Made by a program: the position numbers and the translations under genes | Notes under the pieces: generated by a model | Databases searched by the model: none | What the model was told of the DNA's origin: nothing | What the model saw: only the letters and a program-made list of their open reading frames with translations | Part shown: piece by piece, positions 44,362 to 55,453 of the stretch | How the letters are laid out: each line of letters starts with the position of its first letter | Position numbering within the stretch: position 1 is the first letter of the stretch | From: Gliomastix tumulicola | Lineage: Eukaryota; Ascomycota; Sordariomycetes; Hypocreales; Bionectriaceae | Assembly: GCA_001599755.1 (NCBI GenBank) | Contig: BCHX01000002.1 | Coordinates: forward strand, 372,001 to 436,000 | Direction of reading: 5' to 3' | Length of the DNA: 64,000 nucleotides

Positions 44362-44740
44362 TCTTAGGGATACACGATACTTAGCCAGTGAGACCGGCTC
44401 TTGTGATCCGCCATTCCTCAAAGATGTGATATTTCGCCTTCTCAAAGCCAGACTTTGGCCAGGACATTGTGCCATGTGGATGCTTCTTATGATCATCGTG
44501 GAGAGCTTATCACGGCCACACTGTCCTCACATCCGATCACATGATGGGTGGTGATTCTGGGGTCAAGGTGCTTCAGTCCATACCACAATCAGTGCAAAAT
44601 CTTGCCTTTATATTGACAAGCCCCAGAGGTTTGCCTCGAAGACCTTGTCTCAACTCTTGTCATCCGCACAACCACCCTACCCTACCCTACCTATCTCTTG
44701 TTCAGCTAACCCAAATCGCCACTGTCCAAGCAACTCAACA
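44362..44740. other. Intergenic with CCCTA repeat
   Basis: About 380 bp upstream of the 91-residue gene. It contains a short pyrimidine-rich CCCTACCCTACCCTA run at about 44676-44690. TATATTGAC at about 44610 may be part of the core promoter. Confidence 0.45.
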
Positions 44741-45016
44741 ATGTCATTAACTGCTTGCAAGAAGATGCTAGAGGAATATCTGAAGGACGTGAAGGCCAGC
44801 GGCCAGAGTCTCATCAGCTTCGACGACAACGAGCCCGAGGAGCTCTTCCGCGACGACCATGTCTCGTTGTGGGCACGCCGAACCTCAGTAGATGACCTGG
44901 AGATTAACGTTCTCCAGGATCATGTCACGCAGATGCTCGAATGGCTGGCGGGCCAGGGAACTGGGATGGAATACCAACACATGGGTGTGGAGTTTGTCTT
45001 CCGGGCGCGACAGTGA
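44741..45016 (+). CDS. Small hypothetical protein
   Basis: Single frame, 91 aa, starting at 44741 (CAACAATGTC, good context). The product is acidic and helical (KKMLEEYLKDVKASG, DNEPEELFRDDHVSLW, LEINVLQDHVTQMLEWLAG) and ends MGVEFVFRARQ. No signal peptide, membrane segment or family recognised. The plausible leader, good start context and amphipathic composition favour a real gene. Confidence 0.5.
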   Translation: MSLTACKKMLEEYLKDVKASGQSLISFDDNEPEELFRDDHVSLWARRTSVDDLEINVLQDHVTQMLEWLAGQGTGMEYQHMGVEFVFRARQ

Positions 45017-45629
45017 TGAGTGATCTACCTCGTGTCTAGTAGGAAGCAGGGTAGACGGAACTATGACTGCCCTATGGAGGGTGCATTTGGAAACGCGAAG
45101 AGGAGTATGTATCGATGGATGAATCATCAGCTAGCAGTGTGTAGTTGCAGGTGAAAGAATCTCCTCCGCTTATATGACATTCCAATCAGTTCATTGAGCA
45201 TGAGAAGGTTGATGCGGTGAAAGTACCCAACAGTCTCTGATTGATCCATCTTCAAGAACTTCTGATAGGCATCTGCCATTTGTAGCTCGAAATACAAGCA
45301 GTCGATTGACTATGGAAAACAAGGATTGTAAAACGTGACGCGTCATTTAGCTCCTTTGAGTCATCCTTGCTTAGTTCCACAGCAATTCAGTGATCAAAGG
45401 ATAACCGTTGTCACCTTATAGCCACAGCTTAGCTTTAGCTTCTCTGTGACGCATCCCATTCCTCAACTAGCCTGTTATACACACTCGCAGATTCAAGATT
45501 CCCCGGAACACTTGCGGAAGCTGCCTCGTGCTTGATAAGCGCACTTGACTTCTCGTCTCGCGGAGTCACAGTACACTCAAACGGCGCCAAGGCAACAACA
45601 AGAGGAGACGGAACTAGAAACCACTACAC
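45017..45629. other. Intergenic, nothing seen
   Basis: About 610 bp between the small gene and the stop codon of the P450 on the other strand; no gene or repeat supported. Confidence 0.5.
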
Positions 45630-47240
45630 TTAGCCCCGAAGGAATTGCAGAAGAGACACGATGAACTTACTGGCTTCGAACTTGGGCGGCCCCGACGGCG
45701 CAGCAGAAATGTTGAAGCCCCATATGATGCGGCTTATCACGATGTACAGACTCGCGTTGGCAACCGCGACGCCAGGACACGCACGTCGCCCGACCCCGAA
45801 GGCGAAATGTCTGGATGGCCCTGCCAGTGCGGCAGGGTACTTGGGATGACCTGGCGGCAGAAATCGGCCGGGAATGAACTCCTCTGGAAGTGGATAATTC
45901 CCAGGATCATGGTGCACACCATGCAGGTTGGCGATAACAGTAGCTCCCTCCTGAATTCGGTGCCCTCTGTAAACGTCTGCGTCAGTTGTGGCATGGGCGA
46001 CTCCCAGTGGACTGACAGATGCCCAGCGGTGAAGCTCTTCGACGAGAGCAGTCACGTATGGCAGGTTCTCCTGGTCTTCCCACTGAGGCAGCCTGTCCCT
46101 GCCGACGACAGCGTCGATCTCTTCCTGGACAGCTCGAATGGCCTCCGGGTAGTAAATCGCCGCACGGAAGAACCACTGGACCGAGGTGATTGTGGTCTCT
46201 GAGCCGGCTGAGAGGATCTCAGCGACGATGCCGACGGAGTCCACCTGGCTCCAGCGATCGGCGTCAGGCTCGGCGAGGAAGCGAGTCAAGAAGCAGTCCT
46301 GCGCGATTCCAGCCTTGTAGCGCTCGTTCATGCGGTCGAAGAAGAGCGACCAGAAGCCGACCCAACGGTCGTGCATCCAGTCTGCCTTCTTCCGCCATGG
46401 GGCCAGGGGTTCTGGCAAGTAGTTGAGAAGCGGAATCCAGTCGGCCAGCCACGCACCGGGTGAGAGGTCTACGAGAGTCAGTACGATGCCAGTTGTAGAG
46501 CTCTATCACACTCACGTTGCCAGAACAGAATCATCTCTTCTCGAATTCGCGTTGGGATAAAGGCATCAGAGCTCTCAAATCGAGCACCCAGTCTGCCCAT
46601 AAACAGTTAGCTTTAACACAGCCATATGCTAGATCATCAGTAGAAACTGACAGCATGCTGAACGTGACACTGCTGGAATATCGTGCAGCCTCCTGATAAA
46701 AGTTTTCCGGGTCATTCAGGAGGTTGAGGAGCAAGGTCTTGCTCTCGAAGTCTTGGTAGGGGAGAAAAAACTTTGCATTCCGGCCGGTCAAAAGATTTTG
46801 AAGGACTCTCCTCCTTTGCTGCAATAATAAAGAAACGTGAGCCTTCTTTTCTCCATGCATGGTGTCAAGAAATAATATGTGCCTACCTTCCATGGCTCTC
46901 CGTATGGCAGGGCAACGCCTCGAGAACCGGCTGTTACCCGTCTCGCCAGCTCAGAACCGGACGGTCTCGAATTGTACAAGGTTCCTTTCTTGTTGAATAG
47001 TTCGTCAAACACAGAAATCCCGGTCACGACGAAGACAGGATCGGAGCCGACGCGGTAGGAGAAGAAGTCACCGAATTGGCGACTCCATCGCGTTAAGACG
47101 AGATACAGCGGTTTACCGCGCGTGTCTCGCCAGTTCCCAATCAATGGAAGACCTTTCGGTCCCGGCACAGGCTTAGGTCTCCATAATCTCGTGGCTATGC
47201 CAACGGCGAGAAGAACCAGGGCAACCAAGGAGATAGACAT
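45630..47240 (-). CDS. Cytochrome P450 monooxygenase
   Basis: Four exons, complement(join(45630..46468, 46516..46592, 46652..46818, 46887..47240)), 478 aa. The N-terminal membrane anchor (MSISLVALVLLAVGIATRLW) is followed by the hinge KPVPGPKGLPLIGNW. I-helix AGSETTITS, K-helix ExxR in VEELHRW, PERF-like PEEFIPGRF, and the haem loop FAFGVGRRACPG with Cys near 430 are all present. The overall pattern resembles the CYP64/CYP620-type fungal enzymes often labelled O-methylsterigmatocystin oxidoreductase, but substrate cannot be inferred. An in-frame ATG at 47273 would add 11 residues. CTTATATATG on the coding strand (47308-47317) is a likely TATA box. Divergent from the adjacent SDR gene. ER membrane expected. 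Confidence 0.93.
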
Positions 47241-47623
47241 GACGGGCGATGGTAGCTGCTTTGCCCAAGTCAACCATCAGCCGCGGCAAGCTAACATCTT
47301 CCATCGACATATATAAGCGGCTGTATACGCTGTGACGCTCGTTGACGAATCCTGACAAGGTTATTACGAGCCCCTCGGTGTTACCCCTTACAGTTCGTAC
47401 ATGGCGGCCTGGCCATAGTCTCCTGCATCGCTCCGCTTCCCCTCATGCTCGGCGATGTCCACTCAGACATGTTTGGCGTGATCGAGGGTGTGAATTGCGC
47501 CACCGGCGATCCACTCGCTCGTCCCGGTGCTCTGGACCGGACTATGGACTTAACAAGATATTGATGAGAGCATCATGGGCCATAGCTGTTTGATCACTCT
47601 AGTTGGAAGCAAGACATCCCAAA
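47241..47623. promoter_or_regulatory. Divergent promoter, P450 / SDR
   Basis: 383 bp between two head-to-head start codons. It contains a TATATA element near 47308-47317 for the P450 and CCGCGG at 47281-47286. Co-expression is inferred from the arrangement only. Confidence 0.45.
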
Positions 47624-48577
47624 ATGGCGTCCTTTGCTCCTGATGGCGAGTTTGCACCAGTGGCAACTCCATACCATGCCGAGACCAGCACCACTCCAGC
47701 CCTCTTCGACCTTACGGGCAAGACAGCTCTCGTGACAGGCGGAAATGGTGGCATCGGAAGTGGTATAGCAAGAGGCTTAGCTGAAGCAGGCGCCGATATC
47801 ATCATCATCCAGATTCCGGGAGAAGAGTCCCTCTTCCCGGAGCAGCTCGCTGCGGATACAGGTCGAAGGGTAGACACATACGACTGCGACCTTGCAAGCT
47901 CGGAAGCAACCCGCAGTACCGTTGACCGTATCCTAGTCCAAGATGCGCGGAAAGTAGATATTTTGGCCAATGTAGCCGGTATCAGCGGTGGCTTTGTGCC
48001 GATTTTGACGGAGACAGATGCTCATAGGGAGCTGGTACGCACTCTATCCTGATTCCCAGCCAAGGGGAATGCTAAGCAATGCAGGTGTTCCAAATCCACT
48101 ACCACGCGGTCTATACTCTGTCCCAACTCATATCAAGACACATCGCGGCGAGAGGTACAGGAGGCAAAATCATCAACATATCGTCCATCGCTGCAGACAA
48201 GGCTATGACAAAGTTCTCCGTCTACGGACCAGCGAAAGCAGCTGTGGCGCAGCTGACCAACTCACTGGCAAACGAGCTCGCAGTGTATAACATTCAAGCC
48301 AATGCCATCTATCCAGGGTGAGTTCTCCGAAAATCAACATGGTCCAACGAGAATCCTGTTGCTAATACTCGCTTACAACAGATGGATTGAGACTCCCATG
48401 TCGGCCCGCAGCTTTGGAGACGAGGAAGCCAGTGCTAGAGTGGTGAAAACCATACCCGCAGGGCGATGGGGAAGGCCGAGTGACTTCAAAGGCATCGCGG
48501 TTTTCTTAGCCAGTTCCGCCAGTGATTATGTGACGGGTGCAAGGATACACGTTGATGGGGGTACTCACAGCATGTAA
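47624..48577 (+). CDS. Short-chain dehydrogenase/reductase (KduD-like)
   Basis: Three exons, join(47624..48034, 48085..48317, 48382..48577), 279 aa. Classical SDR features: cofactor loop TGGNGGIGSG (residues ~39-48), NVAG, the catalytic Ser in IINISS, and Tyr184 and Lys188 in VYGPAKAA. The C-terminus is VTGARIHVDGG. LFDLTGKTALVTGG at the start and NAIYPGWIETPM resemble 2-deoxy-D-gluconate 3-dehydrogenase/gluconate 5-dehydrogenase-type enzymes. Probably oxidises a secondary alcohol to a ketone using NAD(P)+, or the reverse. In this cluster it could oxidise the product of the neighbouring P450 (inference). Confidence 0.93.
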
Positions 48578-48642
48578 TGTGTGTTTATGCTATGAAGGCT
48601 AAAATGAACCACGATGAGCTACTATGCTGATGCCGCGATCTT

Positions 48643-49797
48643 CTACTGACTGCCCGTCCACAACTTGAGGTCCTCCTGCATCTCTTTACGCCACTTCTGA
48701 GCCGAAGGCAGAGTGGGAAGAGACATGAAGGCATGTGGGACGCCCGGGTAGGCGTGCAACGTGGTGTCGACTCTAAATTTTACCAGGGCATTAGCACTAC
48801 CACGTACTCTCAGGCTTTATCTCGTCAAGACTTACCCAGCATCCCTCAGCTTCGCCTCAAATAGTAGGCCTTCGTCACGCAGGGGATCCAGTCCAGCAAT
48901 GTGGAACGACACTGGACATAACCCCCTGAACTCTTCAGCCGGTACCAGCAAGGGCGAGCAAGCCGGATGTGCTGGGTCGGGCTTATACAGCTCAATAAAT
49001 CCTCGCAGTCTGGCCTCGTTGATGAATGGCGCATTGGCATTGGTTTTCAGTGAGCTGGTCCTTCCTTGCAGCAGGGCGACAGGGAAAACATCCGGATGGA
49101 CTGTAGAAGGCGTCCCAAGTATCAGGCCTTGAACCTTGGGCAGTCCGTCCTGATGGAGAGCACGCAGGGCCACTGAGATAGACAAGCAGGCACCAGCGCT
49201 TACACCTCCGATGTAGATACGCTCAGCATCGATGCCCACTGTAGAGGCATTCTGAACGGCCCATTCATACGCAGCCCAGGCATCATGAACTGGGGATGGG
49301 AAGGTCCATTCAGGCGTGTGGCGATAGTTCACATTGAGCACGGCGATGCCAGTTTTCAGCGCTACCCGGCGACAGTGAGGATCCTCGGTCTCAAGGCTGC
49401 CGAGGTGGAAGCCACCGGCGTGAAATGAGATGTAGAGAGGGAGGTGGGTTCCGATGTTGGAAGATGGCTTGGTAGGCTTGTAAAGACGAACAGCTATGCT
49501 CACTCCGTCGGTGGTTGGGATCTGGTGGTCCTCGACATGCAGTCCCTCACCTTCATGAACAGTCAGTCTTCACATCTTGATCAACAGATATCAATTACGG
49601 AAGGATAAGGGAGCACAATTGCTTGACTCACTGGGCCGGCCGAGAACATCAGCAAAAACTGCAGCTGCCGTAGCATTTGCCGTCTCTCGAATCTCCAGCA
49701 GAGTGGCGGTAGGAGAAGGACTAGGACGCTTCCAAGTCTTCTCAAACTGTGTCCACTCTGGAGCAGGACCCGGCGGGTAGTGGGTAAAGTCGGCCAT
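48643..49797 (-). CDS. Alpha/beta hydrolase, hormone-sensitive-lipase type
   Basis: Three exons, complement(join(48643..48772, 48836..49550, 49632..49797)), 336 aa. The oxyanion motif appears as HAGGFHLG, the nucleophile elbow is GGVSAGACLS (Ser173), the acid is in AGLDPLRDEG and the catalytic His is in GVPHAFM. This order defines the HSL/esterase-lipase group. The first Gly of the usual HGGG is Ala here, which is seen in some fungal members. Such enzymes hydrolyse small esters and lactones. It is a candidate for opening the ester or lactone produced by the Baeyer-Villiger enzyme of the same cluster (inference). No signal peptide, so intracellular. It is convergent with the SDR gene, 65 bp apart. 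Confidence 0.93.
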
Positions 49798-50191
49798 TGG
49801 GAGCTTCGATAACGCAGAATGATGTGCTAGATTGGGTGAATGAGATGAGATGATGTCGAGGCAATGACAGCCAACCTTTAATTCTCGCCTGATTGACGGT
49901 GGACGTGGCTACTACAAGATTATGAGAGGTATACCACCATCCACAGCCTCAATATTAACGATGTCTGTGATACCACTCACCAGGACACGGACTACACATA
50001 CCTACGAAAAGAGTATCGCCGAGAAGATCCCCTGCTTGCGCCATAGAGCTCCGGTGCAATTTAAGCCCTACAGTCTAGACCTACAGCCCCCAGCTTCCCC
50101 AGAAGAAGGGATTTATACAAGCGATTTTGACACTGTGATGGCATACTCAACGGATGTCGGATGCTCCATTGTGTCATTTCTCGTAGTATAA
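49798..50191. other. Intergenic, nothing seen
   Basis: About 390 bp between the esterase start and the FAD monooxygenase stop, both genes on the minus strand. No gene or motif supported. Confidence 0.45.
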
Positions 50192-51594
50192 TCAAAACTC
50201 CTCCGCATCATGACCAAACAACCACGATTGCCTAGCCTTATGACCCCAGAAGATCGGGTTCCTATCATCGTCTTGCGTGATCCAGTAATCTCTTTCCACT
50301 TGCTCCTTCCCATCTGGAAGGTGGTACGCCTCTTGGAGCACACGTCCAGCTTTCTGCACCTTTGACGCCCGAGGCTGCCTAAGCCTTTGATACTCCTCCA
50401 ACGCTGGCCGAAGCGCCTCTTTCCTTGTCTTCGAGAGAAGCTTGCGAAGTACTGCAGCGTCTTCACACGCCATGGCTGCACCGGATGACATGTATGGCAG
50501 CATTGGGTGAACGGCATCGCCTAAAAGCACAGCGTTGCCTGTGGGATGGACCCAGTTGTCCACGAGGTCCAAGTCATACAGGCGCCATTTGAGGAATTGC
50601 TGGATGTTGCAAACTGTCAGACCTTCATCATCCAAGAAGAAGAAGATGGCTATTCGTACCTTTCCAGACATTTCGACGAGCTTCTTCACCCTCGGCTCCC
50701 AGTCTGCAAACCGCCGCCGCAACTCACTGTTATCGGAGATTGCCAGCTTGTTCTCCCCCGGCTTGAATGGTTGGTCTTGCATCGATGTCTCTGAGCAGCA
50801 GAACACGACATTGTATACCTCTCCTCCCCGAACTGGATATCCAATGACGTGGGCTTCAGGACCACACCACGACGTCACCCATGGCTGTGAGATGAGATCC
50901 CTCAGCTCAGGATCCGCGAGGAGGTCTTGACCTGGAATCAGAATACGATACACAATGTCTCCTGTGTCCGTGGGTGGTAGCTCGTGTCCTTGGAACTCTG
51001 TTCTTGCACTGCTCTGGACGCCTGTCGAGAAATCAGTTTATCTATCATTAAGAATCAAGCATATCACATACCGTCCGCGATGACGAGAAGGTCGGCCCCA
51101 ACAACCTCACCATCCGGAAGAATGGCAGCCGGGGCTTCCCAATCGTACTTCTTGACTTGAGACCCATTTCGTATGGTGACGCCCAGTGACTGTGCCTTCT
51201 GCAGCAAAGTCGTGTGATAATCGACGCGATGGATCATCAGGTAGCTGCCTCCAAAGTCCAACTCCGGGATGCCATGAGACATGTCCGCCAACAAGGCTCC
51301 ATTGTCATATCTCAGGAACCGATTGCCATTGGAGTAGGTCTTCTTCATGTATGTGGTGTCGACACCCCAACGACGAAGGATCTTGGTGCTGTTAGGTGGG
51401 AGCCGCATGCCCGCACCGACCTCACCAAAGGTCGTGGCCTGCTCGAGGATGGTGATCTGGTGTCCATCTTGGGCAAGGCCTATGGCAGCCAGCAGACCTC
51501 CAAGGCCAGCACCGACAACCACGATGTTAAGCCTGTCCCCTGATTGGGTTGCCAAGGGGGCGGATAGGATCTCAGGGCCAGCTTGATGAATCAT
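50192..51594 (-). CDS. FAD-dependent monooxygenase (salicylate-hydroxylase-like)
   Basis: Two exons, complement(join(50192..51021, 51072..51594)), 450 aa. N-terminal FAD-binding fold IVVVGAGLGGLLAAIGL with ILEQ at the end of the second strand; GADLLVIADG corresponds to the family's GADGxxS region split by the intron. The second FAD motif is NAVLLGDAVHPMLPYMSSGA. The class A flavoprotein aromatic hydroxylase family uses NAD(P)H and O2, usually on phenolic or aromatic-acid substrates, or epoxidises alkenes in biosynthesis. An acidic/aromatic C-terminus (ARQSWLFGHDAEEF) is typical of fungal salicylate hydroxylase-like proteins. Divergent from the cluster's Zn2Cys6 regulator. Confidence 0.93.
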
Positions 51595-52056
51595 GATGCT
51601 GGATATTTGGTCAAGTCACCACACCTCATCTGTACGGTTTCTATCATCACAAAAACACATGTATATACTGACCAACACCGGCCCAGAACGCTTGCCAGCC
51701 CTCCCTCTTCCTGATCCGATGATTCAAGTCCCCCTGTCGATAGAAATGCGACCTTTCCCAAAGCAACATCGCCGAGCATTGGATACTGATCACACCATCT
51801 CCGGCTGACCGGATACCGGGCATCAACTTCGGTTCTCCCAAACGGCATGAGTTAGCAAGTGAAAAGCGCATTTATAGCCATTTATTTCCACTAGTATAGA
51901 TGGTGTTATGGTTGGGGTCAATGTCGTGATTTGAATGTCGAGCACGCCTCCGTAGTGCTGTAGGATCCAGCATGGAAGCAGGCGGCGCACGAGCAACGAT
52001 GCTCGTCCCCGAGACCACCATGTTTCACACAATCCTCAATCATTGCATCGCCGTTG
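51595..52056. promoter_or_regulatory. Divergent promoter, FAD monooxygenase / Zn2Cys6 regulator
   Basis: 462 bp with three closely spaced CCGG units (CCGG-ctga-CCGG-ata-CCGG) at about 51801-51820. This could serve as a site for a zinc-cluster protein, possibly autoregulation. No other gene seen. Confidence 0.45.
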
Positions 52057-55000
52057 ATGATGGATCTCAACTTTGTGCAGATTGATGGCAGTTCCTTTGC
52101 CAAGAAGAGGAAATTTGGCAACGGTGCCTGCGTCAGATGTCACGAACGGAAGGTCAAATGCGGTAGGACAACCACTGTTGCCCGTAGAAGAAATGACAGC
52201 TAACAGCCATTTGAGATAGATCCCAATGCGTCAGGTCCATGCAGGGTAGGTTATGGCATCTGAAAAAACTTATGATGAGGCTAATTGGGGGACAGAATTG
52301 TCTTGCTTCCGGGCAGGGGGATTCATGTCGGTAAGTGGCTTGCCCACTCACAAGAAGAGAAATCCATCCGTGGATGACCGCTTCCTAATGCATGACGTTT
52401 AGATCTCACCGTGATGGCCGCTTGAAGGCGGTTAATACTACAGCCTCGTCCCAGAAGAGTGCCGAGGCCCTCGATAGAAACATGTACGTTACGCCTCCGC
52501 CGTGAGATATCGAACTGGACTAAAATGCAACCATTGCAGTTCGCAGAGTACTGCAGATGTTCAACCCGAGCAGCAGATTCAGTCATTAGATGTCATTGAC
52601 TTCAACCTGACTCCCGAGTCAATACCTTCCACTGGAGACGATGGACCTTCGAGCTACGGTTCACAAGGGGAGCTTGGGCAGTCACACGAGACCTCCGTCA
52701 ATGAAGGGGACTTCTCTCTCATCTCATTTGCACCGGATCAGTTTGATCATGGCTTCATGGCATCAGATACGACTTTTAGCGACGACAATGCCGCAAGATC
52801 GAGGACAACCAATACTTCGCCACAGGTCCCTCATCCTGTGGTCCGTCCGGCTCCTACAACAAAAGCCCCAACGCTCTCGTTGAATAGGTTTGAAGCTTAT
52901 GTTGAGGACACCCTGGGATCCTTTGCTCCGACATTCCGAAACAGTCATGGAATGCCGGAAGGCAGACAGGCTACAGATAGCATCCCCGAACCATGGCAGG
53001 CAGAGCATCCATTCAGGAGATCGGGAGGTCCAAGCCATATCCTACCCTTAGAGGTGAACATGGCATCGAGATCCACGATTGATCTCGAGCACCAGGTTGT
53101 GAGGCTCGATTCCGCCGATATGGAGTATCTCAAGGCCAAGGGGGCTTTTGATCTACCTCCAAGGGCCCTTCAGGAGGATCTTGTCGAAGCATTCTTTGCT
53201 GACGTGCACCCCACGGCTCCGGTGATCAACAAGGCGGAGTTTCTTGCCGACTTTTATGGCAAAGGAAGTCCCAGCCGGCTTTTGTTATTTGCCATGTTTA
53301 CCTCCGGCTCACGAGCTTGTCGTAACCCAGCTCTGTTAGATAGCAAGGGGACAAATCAGGGCAGCGCGCAACAATTCTACAAGGCGACCAAGGTGAGGCG
53401 ATGATCTTTTGGAGATAGCTCTAAGGCGGTTGACTGATGAAACATCTGAAAAGGCATTACTGGACACTGGCTATGAGCCAAACCGACTCGTGTGTGTCCA
53501 GTCACTCCTGCTCCTCACATGGTGGTGGGATAAGAAGGATGACGGGGGAAAGAACATGCGATCATGTGCCGTTGATGCACTTAATATCGCACACAGCATA
53601 GGCATGCATCGATGGTTCGTAACTCATCCAACATCATCTTCAAGACAAGACCAGAAACTAACTAGCCGAAATAGGGATCATTACCCAAAAAATGACATCG
53701 TCCTCGCACGTCTTTGGAAGAGGATATGGTGGACATCCTTTGTGAGTCTGAATGACATTCCCGTAGAAGACTGTGCTTACGCCTTCTAGAATCGTGACGT
53801 CGCGGTTGCAGTGTCTCATGGGCTTCCGTGCCTCTTATCCCAGTCGGAGTTTGATGTCCACCCCCTCAACATCGAGGACTTCAACGAACAGCCAGATATC
53901 CCTATTCACCTACAGCAATGGACACACCAACCTGTGGAAATTGCCTTCTCTATAGGAGTGATCAAAGTTGCAGAAGCTCTGCATTACATACACTCAGCTC
54001 ACTTCGTCACGCAACATCTCCAGCCATCGATGACAAAGACCATTGCTGAGCGTGAATCGGGACTCGCAGCACTTGTGGGCTTGGGACAGAATGTTCCACC
54101 TCCTGGTTCTAAAGGAATACGACCTCTGCCTCTCGATCAGTATGATGATGACGGCCTGAAACTGTGTCGGCAGTGGCTTGAGACAGTGCCACCTATTGTC
54201 AGGTATCATGTGGATGACGTACAGAATCACCAGTTCTGGCCAGCTTTCCTTCACATCCTCTCTCTGTGAGTCCTATACCACACAGCCGTTTGGTTCTCAA
54301 GCTAACATTGTAACCTTAGCACGAACGTGATGCTCCGTTTCCGCGAGAGAGCCGTGTCGCACGCAAGTGAGGGTCGAGCGGAGGCTGAAAGAGTGTACTG
54401 CCAAACGCGTGGCATTGCGGCTGCAACTATGATTAGCAAGATACTGCGCAACGCCAGAGCACATAATCACATTCTCAGATTTACCGGCCAGCTGTAGGTT
54501 GACGCACCTCGTACCACCAGTAGGCACTCTACTAATGGCTTATCTTTGGAACAGAACTATCACGCTATTCAACTGCCTTATCTACTTCCTCATAGAGGGC
54601 CAGTCTCCGAATCAGGACGTGCGTCGAGACGCGCAGGCCAAATACTCTTCCTGTCTTCACATTCTGTATGAGTTCAGTCAGCTCTGGGTCAGTGCCTCGC
54701 TTGTACACCGGCTGTTCGAGACGCTCCAGGCACACATGCAGATCCCGAGATCGACGAGCTCCGCAAATCAAGCGTCAAGTCAGTTCCAGACACCTTTGCC
54801 AGGACTGGCGATTTCAAGCGACATTACGAACTCTTACTTTGAGAGGTATGGTTCAAAGCTCCATCCCCTCTCTTCTTTCTCATGCTCACTGTACGTAGTT
54901 TAATGATGGCCGAATTCCATTTCGAGAGCAGCACGACTGCGCCTAGTCTTACGCAAGCGACATCAACCCATGTCTCACCTCAAGGTGACTTGAACCAGTT

Positions 55001-55192
55001 TCTCGATCAGATGTCGCACGATTCTCCTGATTTGAGCCTACCGCTTGGTGGCGGTTTACCAGACACCTTGGATGTAGAAAAATGGTAAGTTTTCCCTGAT
55101 GATGAGATCGAGGCCCGCCAGCTAACAACTGCAGGATCAACTTCTTTGGACTTGGGGACGGAGCAGAAGATCAGAGCCAGATGTATATGTAG
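52057..55192 (+). CDS. Zn2Cys6 transcription factor with fungal-TF middle domain
   Basis: Eleven exons, join(52057..52162, 52220..52245, 52296..52330, 52403..52483, 52540..53392, 53454..53741, 53790..54265, 54320..54493, 54555..54845, 54899..55084, 55135..55192), 857 aa. The zinc cluster is assembled from the first three exons: cysteines 25, 28, 35, 43, 46 and 55 (CVRCHERKVKC, CRNC, DSC), with basic KKRK ahead. The middle homology region is recognisable: VEAFFADVHPTAPVINKAEF, LLLFAMFTSGSRAC, VQSLLLLTWWWD, DALNIAHSIGMHR and RIWWTSF..RDVAVAVSHGLP. The two smallest exons (26 and 35 nt) are inferred from splice signals that complete the zinc cluster. It lies at the centre of the oxidoreductase group, divergent from the FAD monooxygenase, and is the natural candidate for a pathway-specific regulator. 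Confidence 0.87.
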
Positions 55193-55453
55193 AACATCTA
55201 CTACAATGTTTTGCGATACCGAAACCCAGAGGTTGACTGAAAGTGGGGTGGAAATGCAAGGCAAAGGCACAACCACAGGCAGTCCGAGCAATCCGAACAG
55301 CAAGACCTCGGGCTCTTCCTATTTAGGGGCTCTCCGAGACCAGCCAGTGTTATTTGATCCCACGCAGCACTCGATGTTTATCCCTCTCTCAACAGTCAAT
55401 TCAGGGTCGCTTCACTCTAGCAGAGGGTAAATCATTCATTCATCGGTATCAAA

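Noticed and set aside
44676..44690. CCCTA tandem units resembling telomeric repeat
   Set aside because: Only three 5-bp units, not the fungal TTAGGG hexamer; more likely a pyrimidine-rich promoter or leader tract.
54499..54554. Open frame continuing upstream of exon 9 in the large Zn2Cys6 gene
   Set aside because: Exon 8 must end before its TAG; the GTAGGT..AACAG intron 54494-54554 joins both exons in phase and leaves this stretch non-coding.
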